The position numbers and the translations under genes are program-made. Shown one piece after another: positions 6,895 through 7,075 of a stretch of DNA of 7,075 nucleotides. Numbering within the stretch: position 1 is the first letter of the stretch; each line of letters opens with the position of its first letter. Under the pieces are notes generated by a model. It did not search any database. It saw only the letters and a program-made list of their open reading frames with translations, and was not told the DNA's origin. The stretch comes from Clostridiales bacterium. GTDB lineage: Bacteria; Bacillota; Clostridia; UBA1381. Location of the stretch: the NCBI GenBank assembly GCA_003453455.1, contig DMLG01000048.1, positions 1 to 7,075 of the forward strand, read 5' to 3'.

Positions 6895-7075
6895 CTTTTT
6901 CCCCCATACTTTGTGAAAGCCGCAAAACAAGTTCATTTATTCGTGCGTCTTTAAATTTGTAGCTTGATTTGTTCGCAATAAGCCGTGCGCTTATAGGAAA
7001 AATTGTATTTATAACTTTCAAATCATTTTCTTTTAAGGTCTTGCCTGTTTCAACAATATCCACGATTACATCAGA
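6887..7075 (-). CDS. hisG: ATP phosphoribosyltransferase catalytic subunit, 3' end only
   Basis: The last 62 codons of hisG, cut by the right window edge, read through to a TAA at 6887-6889. HisG makes the first committed step, joining PRPP and ATP to give phosphoribosyl-ATP (EC 2.4.2.17), and is the usual target of histidine feedback inhibition. The fragment begins SDVIVDIVETGKTLKEND, the PRPP-binding block (DIVETGKTL at fragment residues 6-14), followed by ISARLIANKSSYK (28-40), also a family hallmark. Only 22 residues follow this block, so the C-terminal ACT-like regulatory domain of long-form HisG is absent. This is the short form, which works as a complex with HisZ; hisZ is not in the window. 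The end overlaps hisD by eight bases. Confidence 0.95.
   Translation of the reverse strand, partial: SDVIVDIVETGKTLKENDLKVINTIFPISARLIANKSSYKFKDARINELVLRLSQSMGEKDD
6900..6905 (-). promoter_or_regulatory. Ribosome binding site of hisD
   Basis: GGGGGA on the minus strand, inside the hisG end, lies 5 bases before ATG 6894. It departs from the GGAGG type seen at other genes of the operon, but it supports 6894 over the upstream ATG at 6936, which has no such site. Confidence 0.5.

Noticed and set aside
6887..6936. Possible programmed frameshift making a HisG-HisD fusion at the G5A5 run (6896-6905)
   Set aside because: The hisD frame is open upstream into hisG and the run could slip, but reaching it needs a +1 (or -2) shift, no canonical -1 slippery heptamer or following structure is evident, and hisD has a usable ribosome site and family-like start.

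Overview
The window holds the distal part of a compact histidine biosynthesis operon, all on the minus strand and read from right to left. The order is hisG (3' end only), hisD, hisC, hisB, hisH, hisA, hisF, hisIE and a PHP-type histidinol-phosphate phosphatase (hisK/hisJ type). A small YjbR/MmcQ-family gene closes the run. At the left edge, on the plus strand, is the 3' end of a tRNA gene (probably tRNA-Leu) with an encoded CCA. A hairpin between the tRNA and the operon looks like a terminator that can serve both directions.

The DNA is AT-rich, Shine-Dalgarno sequences of the GGAGG type precede nearly every gene, the tRNA CCA is encoded, and histidinol phosphatase is of the PHP class rather than a HAD domain fused to HisB. 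HisG ends where the short, HisZ-dependent form ends. Together these suggest a Firmicute, most likely a member of Clostridia. The genus cannot be told from the sequence alone.

Region by region: 1-25 tRNA end; 26-65 terminator hairpin; 66-109 short spacer; 110-463 YjbR/MmcQ gene; 495-1220 hisK; 1217-1867 hisIE; 1880-2638 hisF; 2635-3348 hisA; 3352-3969 hisH; 3970-4557 hisB; 4557-5618 hisC; 5620-6894 hisD; 6887-7075 hisG end. No stretch over 300 bases lacks a gene. Most his junctions overlap or lie within 12 bases, so translation is probably coupled along the message. The promoter and any attenuator or T-box must lie upstream, beyond the right edge.

The enzymes form a nearly complete pathway. 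HisG joins PRPP and ATP. HisIE removes pyrophosphate and opens the adenine ring. HisA isomerises ProFAR. HisH and HisF form the glutamine-dependent synthase that yields imidazole glycerol phosphate and AICAR. HisB dehydrates, HisC transaminates, HisK dephosphorylates, and HisD oxidises histidinol to histidine. The catalytic residues I looked for are all present. I see no new biological system here. The points worth a second look are the unusually short C-terminus of the phosphatase, the YjbR-type gene riding at the operon's end, the shared terminator, and the short HisG that implies a hisZ outside the window.
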